Of a stretch of DNA of 64,000 bases, positions 1-12,664 are shown one piece after another. The notes under the pieces were generated by a model. That model made no database searches. It saw only the letters and a program-made list of their open reading frames with translations, and had not been told where the DNA came from. Each line of letters opens with the position of its first letter. Within the stretch, counting starts at the first letter, position 1. The position numbers were made by a program, and so were the translations under genes. Source of the stretch: Filosporella fistucella (Eukaryota > Ascomycota > Leotiomycetes > Helotiales); contig JAQJZZ010000020.1 in assembly GCA_030077755.1 (NCBI GenBank), positions 558,001 through 622,000 of the forward strand, read 5' to 3'.

Positions 1-3000
1 ACTTACTCAAACAGATCGAAAGTTACAAGATAACATTCACAGTAGCATTGGGGTCAGGTAATATGACCCTTATGCTTCAAATCCTTACCAAGCAATCGAC
101 GATACACGATGTTATCCTCCAAGGGAATGATGACATACAGACATTTCGCCAAGAATGGAAAATTAAAGAGCTCGATAACGAAAAAAGAAAGATCTACGAT
201 TGGTGTCCCGGTGTTGACCAAACTGAAAAACACCGAAGCACAGTCCAGCTTCGAGAAGTCGGTACAGGAGAGTGGTTCCTCCAATGTGATGAAATACGAC
301 AATGGCTGAGAGAACAGGATTCATTCTTGTGGGTTTATGGCATTGCTGGGGCTGGGAAGACCGTTCTTGCCTCGCTGTCTATTGAAGAAGCCAAAACCTC
401 CCAAGATGCAAGAAATGCAGTATGTTATTTCTATTGCATTTATGATCAGAAAGGGGAACAATCATTTGCTTGCATCCTCGGATCATTAATCAAACAACTT
501 GCGCTACAATCCGATTCAGCATTCAAATGTCTCTCAAGTATTCACGCTCAGTCCGCTGGCAAGGATGGGAAAGCCGCTCCTAGTACAGACACCCTGGAGA
601 AATGTTTTCATAAGATTCTCACATGTTTTGATACCACAACAATAGTCATCGACGCTCTAGATGAAGCCGAGATGTCAGATGCAGGTGTTCTAGATTTTAT
701 TGCACTTCTCCCTAGACTCGTGGCATTGAGAGTGCAAAAATCTCATGTGAAAGTCCTCGCTGTAAGTCGAGAGACCGATATCATTAAACGTGAGTTTCAT
801 GGCCAGCCTAGCCTCACTATTGTTGCTGCATCCACCGACATAGAGGTAAAAGCGAATCAACCCGTTAAGAACGAGCGATTCTCTAACGAAATGCTTCTAG
901 ATCTACGTCCGAAGAGAAATCGAAAGGAGATGCCAAGCCAAGGTTCTGAAATCAAGGTTGACCTTCCAGGATCCTGAGTTGAAAGATACCATAATCGAGA
1001 ATCTTATAGTTCAAGCTGCTGGCATGTAAGCCAATGATGATCATGGTAGGAAGTTCAATGGGGGTGCTCTTACTAACGCCTCACAGGTTCCAGCTTGTCA
1101 AATGCCAAATTGACAACCTCTGCAATTGTAGAGGCGACGCTGCCAAAAGGGAAGCCATGAAAAGAATCCCTCCAACCTTGCAAGGATCCTATGAGAGGAT
1201 CTTGAAAGAAGTTTTGACAGATGGTAATAAAGCAGATCAAATACTATTCAAGAAAGCGTTGGAATGGCTCGTATACGCCAAACAATCTTTGGACCCTACG
1301 CAGATCATTGAAGCAATCAGCCTGGAAGTAGGTATCGAAGGAATGCCACAAGACTTCGGCATTACTGAAGAGCAACTCCTTTTCTGGTGTAGTTCACTTG
1401 TCCGGGTAGATCCTATGACCAGAACATTGTCACTGTCGCACTTCTCTGTCAAGGAATACCTGACTGGGCCTGAAATTTCCCAAAGCGACGTGGCGATATT
1501 CAGAATCGATGAAACAGAGTCAGACCTACTGCTGGCCAATACCTGTCTGACATATTTTGTTTTCAAAGGCGCTGCGGAGGCAATTTTGTCCTTCGAGAAG
1601 GCAAATGGAGGTGATTCGTCAAAACCACGAGAGCCTCCGGGCTTAGTTTACGAAAATCCAAAATATTCGCTTTACGGATATTGCTCAAAGTACTGGCATA
1701 TCCACATTACGCAACAACCAGACTCTTCAAGCCTGCAAGGAAGGTTGATCCTTAAATTTCTATCGGAAAAAGAGTCCTGGGCGAAGGCCATAACCTACTA
1801 TAACCCCACGAATAACAAGTATGCGCCGATGCATTGGAACAGCCTCCACCTGGTTTCGTTTTTTGGCTGGGTCTCTATTGCCAAATCTCTTGTTGAGGAC
1901 TACGGTATCGATGTGAATGAGACATACTATTCAAAATATGGCCACGGCAGCCCCACCAACACACCTTTAAGTCTGGCTGCAAATCGCGGCCACTACGATT
2001 TGGTCCAGACACTTGCATCCCTACACGCAGACCTTTCTTGGTGGGATGCCCCTGACTTCGAATCTCACGCTATTGATGCCTGGAATAAAGACAATGTTGA
2101 TCTTGTTCGCTTTTTCATACTACAATCACAACGACACAGCAAAAACTGCACTTTTAACAGGCTTCTATTCCAACATGTGAATTCTATCACCCCAAATGAT
2201 GATGAGAAGATTGAAACACTCATCGAACTTCTGTTCGATCTTGTCGGTCCAGTAATGGGGACGGGTCCACTTGATTCTAGCACTTGCGAAATCAAGCCAA
2301 TGTTGATGGAGAACCTTCTTCAGGAGGTCAAAACTTCAGACTTAGATGTAGAGTTGATCCGAAGCCTGCTGAGCGGCAATCCGGAGTTCCCATGGCTTTC
2401 ACAGATGCCTGCTAAGCGCAAACTTCAGTATTTTGCTTTCTTTGCACCAGACAAGAAATTCGGCGGCTGGATAATCGAAATCGTTGCTAAGACCGGGTCA
2501 GCTCCTATACTAGAATCTTTGGTCGCGTCAAGTGAGCTCACAGCAGATCATCTGAACAACGCTCTCAAACTAGTATGCTGTGGGGGATATAAAGACGCAG
2601 CTCACTTGTTATTAGAGAAAGGAGCGGATCCAACATTCGGAATGAGTGGAGCGATTGAGGGAGGAAATCTTGATATTCTCGAAGAATTCTTGGCAAAGGG
2701 GGTCCAAATAGGGGGAGAAGATCTCGATATTTCGGAAGCCAATGGGGGTGGTTTGAACATCTCCTATGATATACTTTCTGCGGCTGTCGAATCCAACAAG
2801 ATGGTTATCATTGAATCACTGCTGACCAGCATACTAAAGGCGCCTGCAGAAGGGAAAGCTCTTGCGGAAATGACCACCCTGAGAAAGACCGCAATATTGA
2901 ACCTTGCCGTCAAGCATGATGACTGTAAGGCTCTCAACGCGCTACTGACTGCTTATTTCGATCCAGTGGGCTTTGATGTGCATGGCCAAGCACCACTTCA

Positions 3001-5500
3001 TGCCGCTGTGAAAGCATGCAATCCCGAGGCCACCAGACTTCTTCTACAAGCCGGTGCCTCAGCTATGAATCGTGCTACAAGGTACGATAGCTCAGCTCTT
3101 GAAGAAAGTCTTGTCTCCGACAAAATCAAGGCTGTGGCTGTTGTAGAGCTGCTATGGAAGAGCCTAGGGGAAGAACTCCAAGCGCAGCTACGTCCGCAGA
3201 GCATTAGAACCTTGTTGAACAGACTTGAATCAGCTCCTACGAGAAATCTCGATCCAAGGATCATCGTGCAACCGTTGGAGTTTTTAATAAGCAATGCCAC
3301 GTCGGTAGACATCAACTCTAGAGACCCAAAGGAATCGCCAGCGCTCATGATTGTCATGTCAAGACCTGATTGGGGGCGAGACGATGAGAATGGAACAGGC
3401 GCACAAATTCAGTTGATACAAATGCTTTTAACATACGGAGCTTCCATCTTTGATAAGGATCGAGATGGGAGATCATCCCTTGAATATGCAATAGAATGCA
3501 GGAACGATGATTTTGTCGAAGCACTCTTTTCTCATGGAAATCCACAAGAACTTCACAGTATTTGCAACCGCCTGTTGCACTTAGGGTGTCAGAATAACCA
3601 TTTTCTGTCCATCAAACTCGCCATTGGAACTGGTGCCGATGTCAAATCGAAGAGCCGAAACGGTCTCGAGCCACTTCATCTGCTGATACTCAAGTCCTAC
3701 AATAAAAGATATTTCCCAGCTGATTTGTACGAGAAGAATACTCGGCAAGCCTTCGATTTTCTGATTTCCGCTGGTGCCAGCATCGAATCCGAGTGCCAAA
3801 CCTCGATCTCACCGACCGTAGTCGTCACAAAGAGGCCAATACATCTAGCTATTGATGAAGGCTCGGAGTTGATCTTGAAAATGCTTATAAATGAGGGGGT
3901 GAATTTCCAAGATGACTTCGATTGTGGTCTAAATTGCAAAGTAGATGCTCTGCGGTATGGCATCACGACTGCTTGTAGTGAAGAGCTCTTAAGGACTCTG
4001 ATTCGTCCAAACACCGACGTCGACAGCTACAAAGAAACTCATTTTGCGCCGATACACCTTGCAGTCTTATCAAATGGATACAAGAACATCGCAGTTCTGA
4101 GTCAAGCTGGTGCCAACCTAGAGGCGAGAACAATGGATGGTGGAAATTCTACACCGTTCCTCTTAGCTGTGGGGCGGGGCTGTAATAATGAGGTAGTTAA
4201 AACACTTTTGGACTTGAAAGCGGACGTATGCTCGATTAATTCAAAGGGGCAAAATTGTCTCCATCTCGCTTTCATAAGCAAGAGATGGACAGCTTTGCCT
4301 CTACTACTCCAACACACCACCCAAAAAATGCTCCACGAGCGCGATGTATTCGGGCTGAAGCCAATGCACTATGCAGAGAACTGGGACCAAGCACCTCTAT
4401 TGATGGAGCACGACGAGATCAAATGCCTTCCAGGTAAAGAATCCATTGGATATCTCCGAGGAGGTGTCCTTTACAGAGATGGCCGTTCGGCTTTGGGAAG
4501 TTGTGTTCAACGAGGAGGTGAAGAATCTCCTGGCGAATACAGTTTGCAGTACTACCTCGATTACCACAACCAAATATTGAATTGCGGTGATTATATCTGG
4601 TGCCGTACGCCATTACATGAAGCAGCGCTACTGAGTAACAAGCCAAAGATTCTCCTCACGCTTCTAAGGGCAGGCGCTTGTCCCGGTCTAATTGACTACC
4701 GCGGTATGACGCCGTTCGGTCTAGCTGCTGAGCGCGGAAATGTGACTGTTCTTGAGATCTTGCTGGGCTTCACAGCGAGAAGAAGAGGAGCACTTTGCAA
4801 AGGTTGCTTGGCAAGGGCCGGCATAGTCAGCGAGGACGAAATTGAGTGGATATCGAACATTGAGTATAGGGCACTTTACTGCAAGAAGAAAACTCCGTTT
4901 TTGCTTGCCGCAAGTGCTCTTCAACTTCCGGCTGTGAAGTTCTTGTGGGATCAGGGAGCAGATGCCGCTGCTGTTGATAGTGATGGGCATGGCTTAGTAC
5001 ATTATGCATCACAGGAAGGATACCAGCCTCTGCGTCATCTGATACTGAGCCAACTTTCCAACGACACGATAAGTACTTCAAAAGCAGGAATCATACTCAG
5101 GCAGCAAATAGAAAAACTCGGAGCGTGGAAAGAAGACAGCAAAGAGACTGCTGTCCCTCTGCCTGTGGACTCCCTAGATGCCCAAGGACTCACTCGTCTT
5201 GCACGTGCTGTGACCTCTGGCGATTTCAGGGGAGTGGCAACGTTTATATCCGAAGGAGCTGATGTGAATCGCCTTTTCCAATTCGAGAACCCGATTTCGA
5301 GATTTACTCCTCTTCACTTGGTAGACGCAAGAGCGGATATAGCATTGAAATTACTTGAGGGTGGGGCATTGAACAACGAGCCGGACCATCTCGGCTACAT
5401 ACCATCTGTAGCAGCTGCGAAGAGAGGCCATTTTGAGGTTGCGTACCTCATCTCTACTTTCCAGAAGAAAGACGAAGGACAAGGCAAGAAGGATGCATGA
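1..5500 (+). CDS. NACHT-ankyrin STAND receptor (fungal NLR-like), 5' partial
   Basis: Signal-transducing NTPase of the fungal NLR-like class. Such proteins sense non-self or damage cues and some control heterokaryon incompatibility; the ligand of this one is unknown. The frame is open from base 3, so the true start lies left of the window. Introns are inferred at 846-900 (GTAAAA..TTCTAG) and 1026-1086 (GTAAGC..TCACAG). Joining them restores the typical post-NACHT segment ending in GMFQLV and gives about 1793 codons in the window. Visible parts, in order: the end of a fungal STAND N-terminal helical domain (YKITFTVALG), a NACHT P-loop GIAGAGKT near 339-362, Walker B IVIDALDEAE near 646-675, a winged-helix-like linker, and a long ankyrin region from about 1800 to the TGA at 5498. 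The ankyrin units are diverged from one another, with motifs such as PLHAAV and TPLHL. The family is certain. The effector domain cannot be seen. Confidence 0.9.
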
Positions 5501-8181
5501 TTGATTTCCAGCAAATAAAGCCAGTGGCAGACTTTTACGACAGGGAAAAGAGCAAAGGATTTAAGGTACGAGAGAGGGCACGTTGCGCCTCCGAGCGAGG
5601 GGTTGGAATATGAATCGCATATTATTGTTGAGAATGACTGGGCAGTCGAGACGATTTGTCTGATTTTACACAATTCAAGTAAGTGTTTGAGTATCTTCAG
5701 GAATTGCTATAGTGCTAAGACTCTCTTCTTGGAGTCTGACACTGAGTCTGCTAGGGAAAGGATCTGTTGCGTAGGAATGCTGGTAGGTACTCATAACACA
5801 CGGAGATACCTGCTCTGTCAAAAACATCTCTGTATATAGATGAAAAGATGACGAATATACAATTAAACCAACAATTTTCGTTGAATATCGCATTCTAGGA
5901 GCTCATCTCAAAGTGCCTGACAGAATTGAGCTTTCATATTAAAAGGAGAGTAGATATTAAACGATATAATATTATCTTCAAGTATCATGGAAGCCTAGAC
6001 ACATAGGTATCTGATAAGAACGAGAAAAAAAAATTGCATATCGCATCTGGTTAAATGTCCTAGAAACGTTTCACACTTTTAAGTTCTGCTCGATTGTTCG
6101 AGGATAAGTTCGTACTTTGAGGATTACTGAATATTCCTCGAGGTTGGGTATGATATATACTCGTCGGCTTTCAATTCTTTGAATCGGCCTCCTCGTGAGC
6201 GTCTGACGAGTAGCTAGGCGAGAAGATCACTTCAAAGTGTTAAAAGCCCACGGGTAGAGGCTACGGCTCGTAGAGGTATGTCAAATTTGTCTTTAGTAGA
6301 GAAATAGAGATAGGACGATATTTTTGTTGCCTTGGATTGCAAAGTCAAATGCGAAACGGATAAAATTAACAGAAGTTTATTACACATCAAGTCTAACATT
6401 ATTGTCCTAGATGATAAGTATAATTTGGGATTTGGTGATATCATCCTTTGAGTTCTAAAATGATAGAGAGAGGATTGAGTCTTGGGAATATATTAAAAAC
6501 TAGCGATTTGAAATGAGAATTAGGATATTGTTCTATATTGTATCTACTGAATATGCCTGAATACTTTGGGAGTTATTAATATCCTTCAATCGCAAGTAGA
6601 ATTGATAAAGAAAATAATTGTTCAGGCGAATCTTGAGGGTAGACAGGTAGGTATCTTACTTCAGGTGGAGCTCTGAAGTGGACAATGAGCACATGCTCCA
6701 GGTTGCATGAACAGCAAGGAGACGGCTCAACCCACTGGTGGAGATATAGGCGTGTAGAGAAAATACTACATCTTAAGAATTCTTTACAGAGACATAAAGT
6801 ATTTGTCTCTCAAATTACCCCAGAGTATTTATTCAAGCCAAAGTAGCCTAAGATATTGGACCCGTGATGCAGTGATCTAAAACAGAACAAAATATTGCCC
6901 GCGTTTGTATGAGGCAAACTAGTAATTGCAGAGTATAATTTCCTCAAACATGCGGGATTGAATAGCCATGTTATCTTGCATATAAGACAATGGGGGAATT
7001 GACACCTGACGGGGTCAAATTCTGCACTTCCAGCCCAATCCATCTTTAAAAAAGGAAAAAAGAAAAAAGATTAAAGGCTCAAAATTTCACAGCCTCAGAA
7101 AACTTCAGTTGTAACACAAAAAAACTCTTAGCAGCAAAGATAAGGACGCTATCCTATCTCCTTTACAGAATCTGATCATTCTGACATGCCAATCCTATTA
7201 ATCGCTATCTCTTCCATATGCATGCAGAGATTTTCTTCCGCGTTGTCAGAGGAAGCGAGACCGCAAGGAGGGTATGATATCCCGCTCTGCATGCATGAAA
7301 GATGGGGGTGAAAAAACGGGCTGATTTTGTATGCATGCATATGCAAAGAGGGGGAGTAAAGGAAGAAGAAAAATGGAACGAACATGGTACATCAAAGCAG
7401 AGACCAGAAACGGGAGACCAAGCCCCAGAAAAATTCTATCACGCCATGGTAGACGCAGAGTTGTCTATCATATCGCATGTATCTCCAGACTCTGAGACGG
7501 TAGGGAAGCGGACACGGCCGCATCGAACGATTTTGGGTTTCGTTGTAGCCTTTGATGCATGGTAAGGATAGCTGTGCAGCTTGTGCTCCTTATACCCGTG
7601 GTGTAGGAGTAGGAATAGGGACAGGAAAGGCAATTGATATCGTGATGATTAGAGTACTTATTAGAGATTAGCTTTGTAATAAGATACTCTAGTATCCCAT
7701 CGACCGAGAACTTAATAATGGATAGATGGAGATGAAAATATACCTTAAGCTGGTGTATTATTACTAGTATTATTACAACATTACCTATATTTTGATGATC
7801 CTTCTTAGAGCTTGTCTCCGACGTCGCTCGCCAACTCATAGCAATATGGCACTTTTACACCCCACAAGCAGGGCACAAAACAGCAGCGCAACTCCCCCCA
7901 TTCTACTTTCTTTCACAAGCTACGCTAGCGAAACGAACGATTTTCCAACCACCGAACTCCTCCACCACTGCATCCCAACCGCCGAGCTCCACGTCCCTTC
8001 ACATCCACATCCACACCCACATCTTTTAATAAGATCCTCCCACCCTCACATCCGGATCTGATTTCTCATCTCCAGCTCACATCTCGATTCCTCTCTCTCC
8101 TCTCGACTACAAAGATAGCAATCGCTTCTAGCTCCAGCTATAGAGGATACCAAGAAAGTAGAAAAGAAACAAAAAGAAAAG
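5501..8181. other. AT-rich gene-free stretch
   Basis: No ORF here has recognisable protein features. From about 5850 to 7200 the DNA is markedly AT-rich, with many TA-rich words, unlike the NLR gene to the left. This could be a decayed, RIP-mutated repeat, but I see no residual transposase or reverse transcriptase motif. From about 7200 to 7340 there are three TGCATGCA-type palindromes. From about 7800 to 8170 the strand becomes CT/CA-rich, as is usual for a promoter and leader, and this serves the gene starting at 8182. Confidence 0.6.
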
Positions 8182-8662
8182 ATGTTTGCGACAAAGTGTC
8201 TACGTCAAGCTTCGGCTTCTGCTGCTCACGCTGAACGAACACCAATGATTAAGTTTCTGGGAAAGAGGTCAATTCCTTGTATGTCTCTTTCTTCTCCCCC
8301 TCCTCCTCGATCTCTTCAAGATAAAGAATTCTGCTGACACCACTCTAGCATCAGTAGACCACACACCACACCCTCACCCAGCCTCCCCCACCCACTCTCT
8401 CCCCTCCGACTTCACTTCCAAATCGTCCTCAACATCATTCTCCTCCTACCGCCAGCAAGCCCAACAACACGGTCCTCTAGGCCGCAGCAAGTCTTCCGAC
8501 GGCTCTCTCGGCTCTCTCCCTGGTTCTTCGCTCGGATCAGTGCAGCCTACTAAGGGAGAGTATTTCGACAGGAGTGAGTTGCCTGCGAGATTTCGCAGAC
8601 AGCCTATCGATTTGGCGGAGATGGATGCTATTGAGACTGGGGGAGCGACTTTGGTTTGTTAG
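8182..8662 (+). CDS. KGD4: Alpha-ketoglutarate dehydrogenase subunit 4 (Kgd4/Ymr31, MRPS36 family)
   Basis: Small mitochondrial protein that tethers the E3 component to the 2-oxoglutarate dehydrogenase complex of the TCA cycle. It was formerly listed as mitoribosomal protein YMR31. There are two exons, 8182-8278 and 8349-8662, separated by a 70-nt intron (GTATGT..CTCTAG), giving 136 aa against about 123 aa in yeast. The N-terminal part carries the family motif PMIKFLGKR after a short mitochondrial-type presequence. The middle is low complexity and rich in Ser and Pro. The C-terminal part has the hallmark ELPARFR..PI followed by E.D.IE.GGA. The ATG at 8182 follows a purine run and is the first in frame. 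The gene is too short for standard ORF calling because its halves are split, but the two conserved ends make the assignment strong. Confidence 0.88.
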
Positions 8663-9703
8663 AGGGGAATTAGATGATGGGATTGAATTTTGGAGAGAGA
8701 GGATATTTGTATTGAAAAGTCAAGGGATACGCACGCAATGATACCCATGAGATGCGAGCTTGCTTTTGTGGAGGGGAGAAGATGTGATGTCTGAGTATCG
8801 TGGTGTGGTGATGATGGTATTTGCGTGAGTGATGATGGATGGAAAATATGGCTAGATTGATGGGCTCAAAATGGATGGAGAGTCGCGTTGCTTCAGGAAA
8901 GATAGAAGTTCATGCGAATCGGATACACGTTCTATGGAACGTATACTTGTAGATAGAATCTGGGTGTAAAGAGGAGTACATGAAATATAAAATATTTGAA
9001 TTGAAATGGCTTGGCTATCCGCTTTTGACTACTTGAACTTGACCTTATCATTATTTACGCCAGATTCAAACTCTTTCTCTGCCTATTATATCTGCATAAA
9101 ATATAATGTTGAAGCTGATAAACAAGCTTCTCTCCACGATCAGTTGAAACAGTGACAAGTAGCGCCCAGCTTTCCCCAGATTCCTATCCTGAGACCAGAG
9201 CTGCATGGTCATGACTGTGCATAATGTAGGTACGGATTGTGGAGAAGTTTCGACGTTTCCATTGATTCTCGTTATTGGTGAATTCTTCAGAGCCTCAAAA
9301 TTAGGGAAAGTCGGATATAGATAGAATGCAGCTGGAATAGATATCCGCTTTATATTTGTTCTGTGCTGTGGACTGGATGTTTAAGGCTTTGGTGAGAGTT
9401 GTGTGAGGGCTGTTCATCCAACCGAGATGGGAGAAAGCGAGATGTAGCCTCCTCCACCGAGCGAGTTCCACATCTGCTCCAGCTCTCTGTCTACCTACCT
9501 ATGACCTAACACGATTCCATCCAATCTTCTCACCCATCCACCATCAGCCCTCACTCTTTCACAAGGAACTGCCCTGGTGAACGTCCTGAATGGGCTGAAG
9601 CTGGACATGTGACACCCTCCATATCAGCCTCATTCAGTCCCAGCATTCAGACTCAATTTCAATTTCATACCTTCTTCCTCACCTTCAATTAAGTTGACTC
9701 AAA
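8663..9703. other. Intergenic, 3' end of KGD4 and promoter of the RUS gene
   Basis: About 1 kb with no supportable gene. The last 250 bases are pyrimidine-rich with CTAC and CACCC words, as expected of a fungal promoter. A TGACTCA heptamer lies at 9695-9701, directly before the ATG at 9704. It could be a Gcn4/CpcA-type site, but a single heptamer can occur by chance. Confidence 0.5.
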
Positions 9704-12192
9704 ATGGCTCAAGCACCATTGATAGCCTCAAGGCCGGACTGGAAAATGGGAAAGGGTGAGAGAGTAGAGATACAAGAGATAGATCAGGCGAATAGACTTG
9801 TTGCGACTTATATCCATAGCCCTCCTGAAATCTCGGGAAAGGAGGATGGGAAGGGGAGGATTGATATTTCGGTATTTATTCCCTTTTTTTACTTTCTCAG
9901 ATTAAAGAGAATGTAGTTTATAAAAGAGCGCAGATCATAGCTGGGAAAAATGAGAAGATACTAATACCTCATAAATAGATACCCAAGAATACAAATACCT
10001 ATGCGAAAACCGTGCTTAATGCTTTCCTGCCGGCGGGGTATCCACATAGTGTAACAGGTGATTATTTGGAGTATCAGGTTTACGTATGTATTGTCCCGTT
10101 TATCAACTTTCTGCTTGGTCCTGGAATATATGTGAGTATTTACTGATGGGCGAGGGGCTGGATAGGATTCTCTACAGGCTTTCTCTAGTTCTATAGCTGG
10201 GATGCTTTCTTCGAGGGCGGTTTTGGAGGGTATGTTTTATCCCTTAGCCCTCCCTCCATTTTCTTCTCTTTCTGTGCCTGCTGTATTGGAGGTGATTTAG
10301 AAATGAAATTTGATGGTTCTTTGGAGAGGGAGAGGGAGAAGGAAAGGGGGTGCAGATGCTGATTGATCATAGGTATTGGAGTGGGAAATTCAGCTGCTTC
10401 TCCTACGTCTGCTTTGCTACTTTCTGTGTTGCAGGAGAGTATGGGGAGATTGGCTACTAGTATGTCTTTTCAGCTTTCTTCTCTCCCCGATTGAATCAGA
10501 TCTCATTTTATATTTGAGAGCGGTATCGTATTCCACTCCTCTAAAACTACCTCCCATCTCCATTCTCTCTCTCGTAACCCAACTAAATAACCATAGTACT
10601 CTTCGCCCACCGTCTCGGTACCTCCCTAGAACCCGAATGTAAGATGTACCGCCTCTCAGCCGATATCTTCAACGACGCCGCTATGCTCCTCGACTGTCTC
10701 TCTCCCGCTCTCCCAAAAGTATCTAGAGTTGCACTTCTGAGTATGAGTAGTGTACTCAGAGCTTTATGTGGTGTGGCAGCAGGAAGCAGTAAAGCGAGTT
10801 TGAGTGCGCATTTCGCGATGGAGGGAAATTTGGGTGAGCTCAATGCTGTAAGTTTCAAAAATAATTTCCTCTCCGTTTTTGTTGCCTTTCAACACGCGAA
10901 TCCATTTGTCCCCGAAAAAAATGCTTTCCAGGAGGAAAAGGAAAAAATATGCAAAAGATTCACATCCCGAACCACATCAACCCGAGGGGAATGGAATTAT
11001 CGAGAATACTCCAAACTTGAGAGCTACAAGTTTGTTTGGCGAATGTTAAGGGAGGGGTTTCCTCGTCGTTTTGATATTAGAGCTCACGCCTTCCAACTCC
11101 ACCACCTCTCCTAACAATTCGAAACCTGTATTATTTTTTTACATTATAACCACTTGGGGGTTGGGAATCTCGCGCATTTCAGACTAAACTTCAGGAATAA
11201 ATGCCTTAGTTTTGTTGTATTTTGTGACTATATTGATATTTTACTCTTTCTATGAGAACTTCCTTTTTTTCAATTCTTCATCTCATTTCTCACCTCACAT
11301 CAACACACTCACCTCAAAACCATATCAAACCACTAACGTCACCTAGAAAGATTCCTCCCAAGAAACCATAATCTCCCTCCTCGGCATGCTAGCAGGCAGT
11401 CTCTTAATCTCGCACCTAACCACAAAACGCTCTACCTGGCTCACCATGCTCTTCCTCCTCGCTATCCATCTCGGAACCAATTATCTAGCTGTGCGTGCTG
11501 TATGTATGAGGACGCTAAACAGACAGAGAGCTTGTTTGGTATTTGAGCCTGTTCTACAGCTGATGATGAGGGAGGAAGGAGGGGAGGAAACGCAGGGGAT
11601 GGAGGGAGTATTACAGGGAAAGATACCGGGTCTAGAGGAGATTAGAAGGAAAGAAAGGATTTTTGAAAAAGATGGGGTATTGAGATATCGGGGAAGAGTG
11701 ATGGGATGGTGTAGAATGGGCGTTGATGTGCAGAGTATCCTTCAGAGTATATCTTCTCTTTCCACCTCTCCCTCCTCCTCCCGACACGCAACACCTACAT
11801 CACACCCTCACAAAACATCCACAACCTTCTCTTCTCTCCTCTCTCTTTTCGCCGAAAAACCTTATCTCATCTGGTATGATACCCATACTAGGACAGTCCT
11901 AGTAGTTCTCCAAGAGGGAGTTACGGCTAGACAGCAACTCGGTGCTTGGATGCTGGGATTAGGCTTTGTGGTGCTGTGGGAAGAGAGGGGTTTCAACGGG
12001 CAGGGAGAATTTCAGGATCGGAGAAAGAATGGAGGGGAGGGAGATGTGTTGGAGGTTATGGAAAGGGTGATGAGGAGGTGGGAGCGTTGGGAGGAGTGTG
12101 TTATGACGGGGTTGGAGGATAAGGGGTGGGATTTGGAAGTTGGAGCGTTGGAGGTTAGGAGTGGGACTAGGATTAGGAGAGTTGTGTCTTGA
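9704..12192 (+). CDS. RUS family (DUF647) membrane protein
   Basis: Member of the Root UV-B Sensitive family, DUF647. In plants these proteins act in plastid and vitamin B6-related processes; the fungal role is not established. I infer six exons: 9704-9871, 9979-10083, 10166-10229, 10373-10459, 10597-10847 and 11347-12192, totalling 506 aa. The joined protein shows the DUF647 core: FLPAGYPHSVT, DYLEYQ, DSLQAFSSSIAG, an SSRAVLEGIGVG segment, the KMYRLSADIFNDAAM segment, SVLRALCGVAAGSSKA and LGTNYLAVRAVCM. The predicted core is hydrophobic and likely spans the membrane. Exon 6 adds a C-terminal region of about 200 aa, rich in charged residues. The fifth intron is unusually long for this window (499 nt). 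The frame closes exactly at TGA 12190-12192. Confidence 0.9.
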
Positions 12193-12664
12193 TTATTAGG
12201 TAGGTGTATTTTGAATGGAGAAATAGATGGAGCTAGCTTGTTTTTCGTGTCAAGAAGTGAAAGAGGATGTGCAAAGGGGATTTGAGAGGGAGTTTTGTGT
12301 AGACTTTTATGTTCTTAAGGTAGGTGGAAAGAATGGCTGGTTGTATAGGAAGTGATGAAAGAACGGAACATCACGGAAGCTTTTGTACTGAGACCTAGAT
12401 GTCCTCGGGTCTGATAGCAAATTGGTAATTAGACAATGTCGATATTCAAGCTTGCTGTTAGAATACATATGGCGTCAAGCAGACAGATAAAGGAAGAGAT
12501 GGGCTTACAGCAATTTTACAATATAATATTACTTATACATCTATACATCATTTCTCACCCTTCACACACAATTCATCCTCCAAGCGGAGATTCATCGTCA
12601 ACACCGTCCAAAAACGCCGTCACATCTATCTCCCTAATAAAACACTTTCTCTCCCTCTTCCTCA

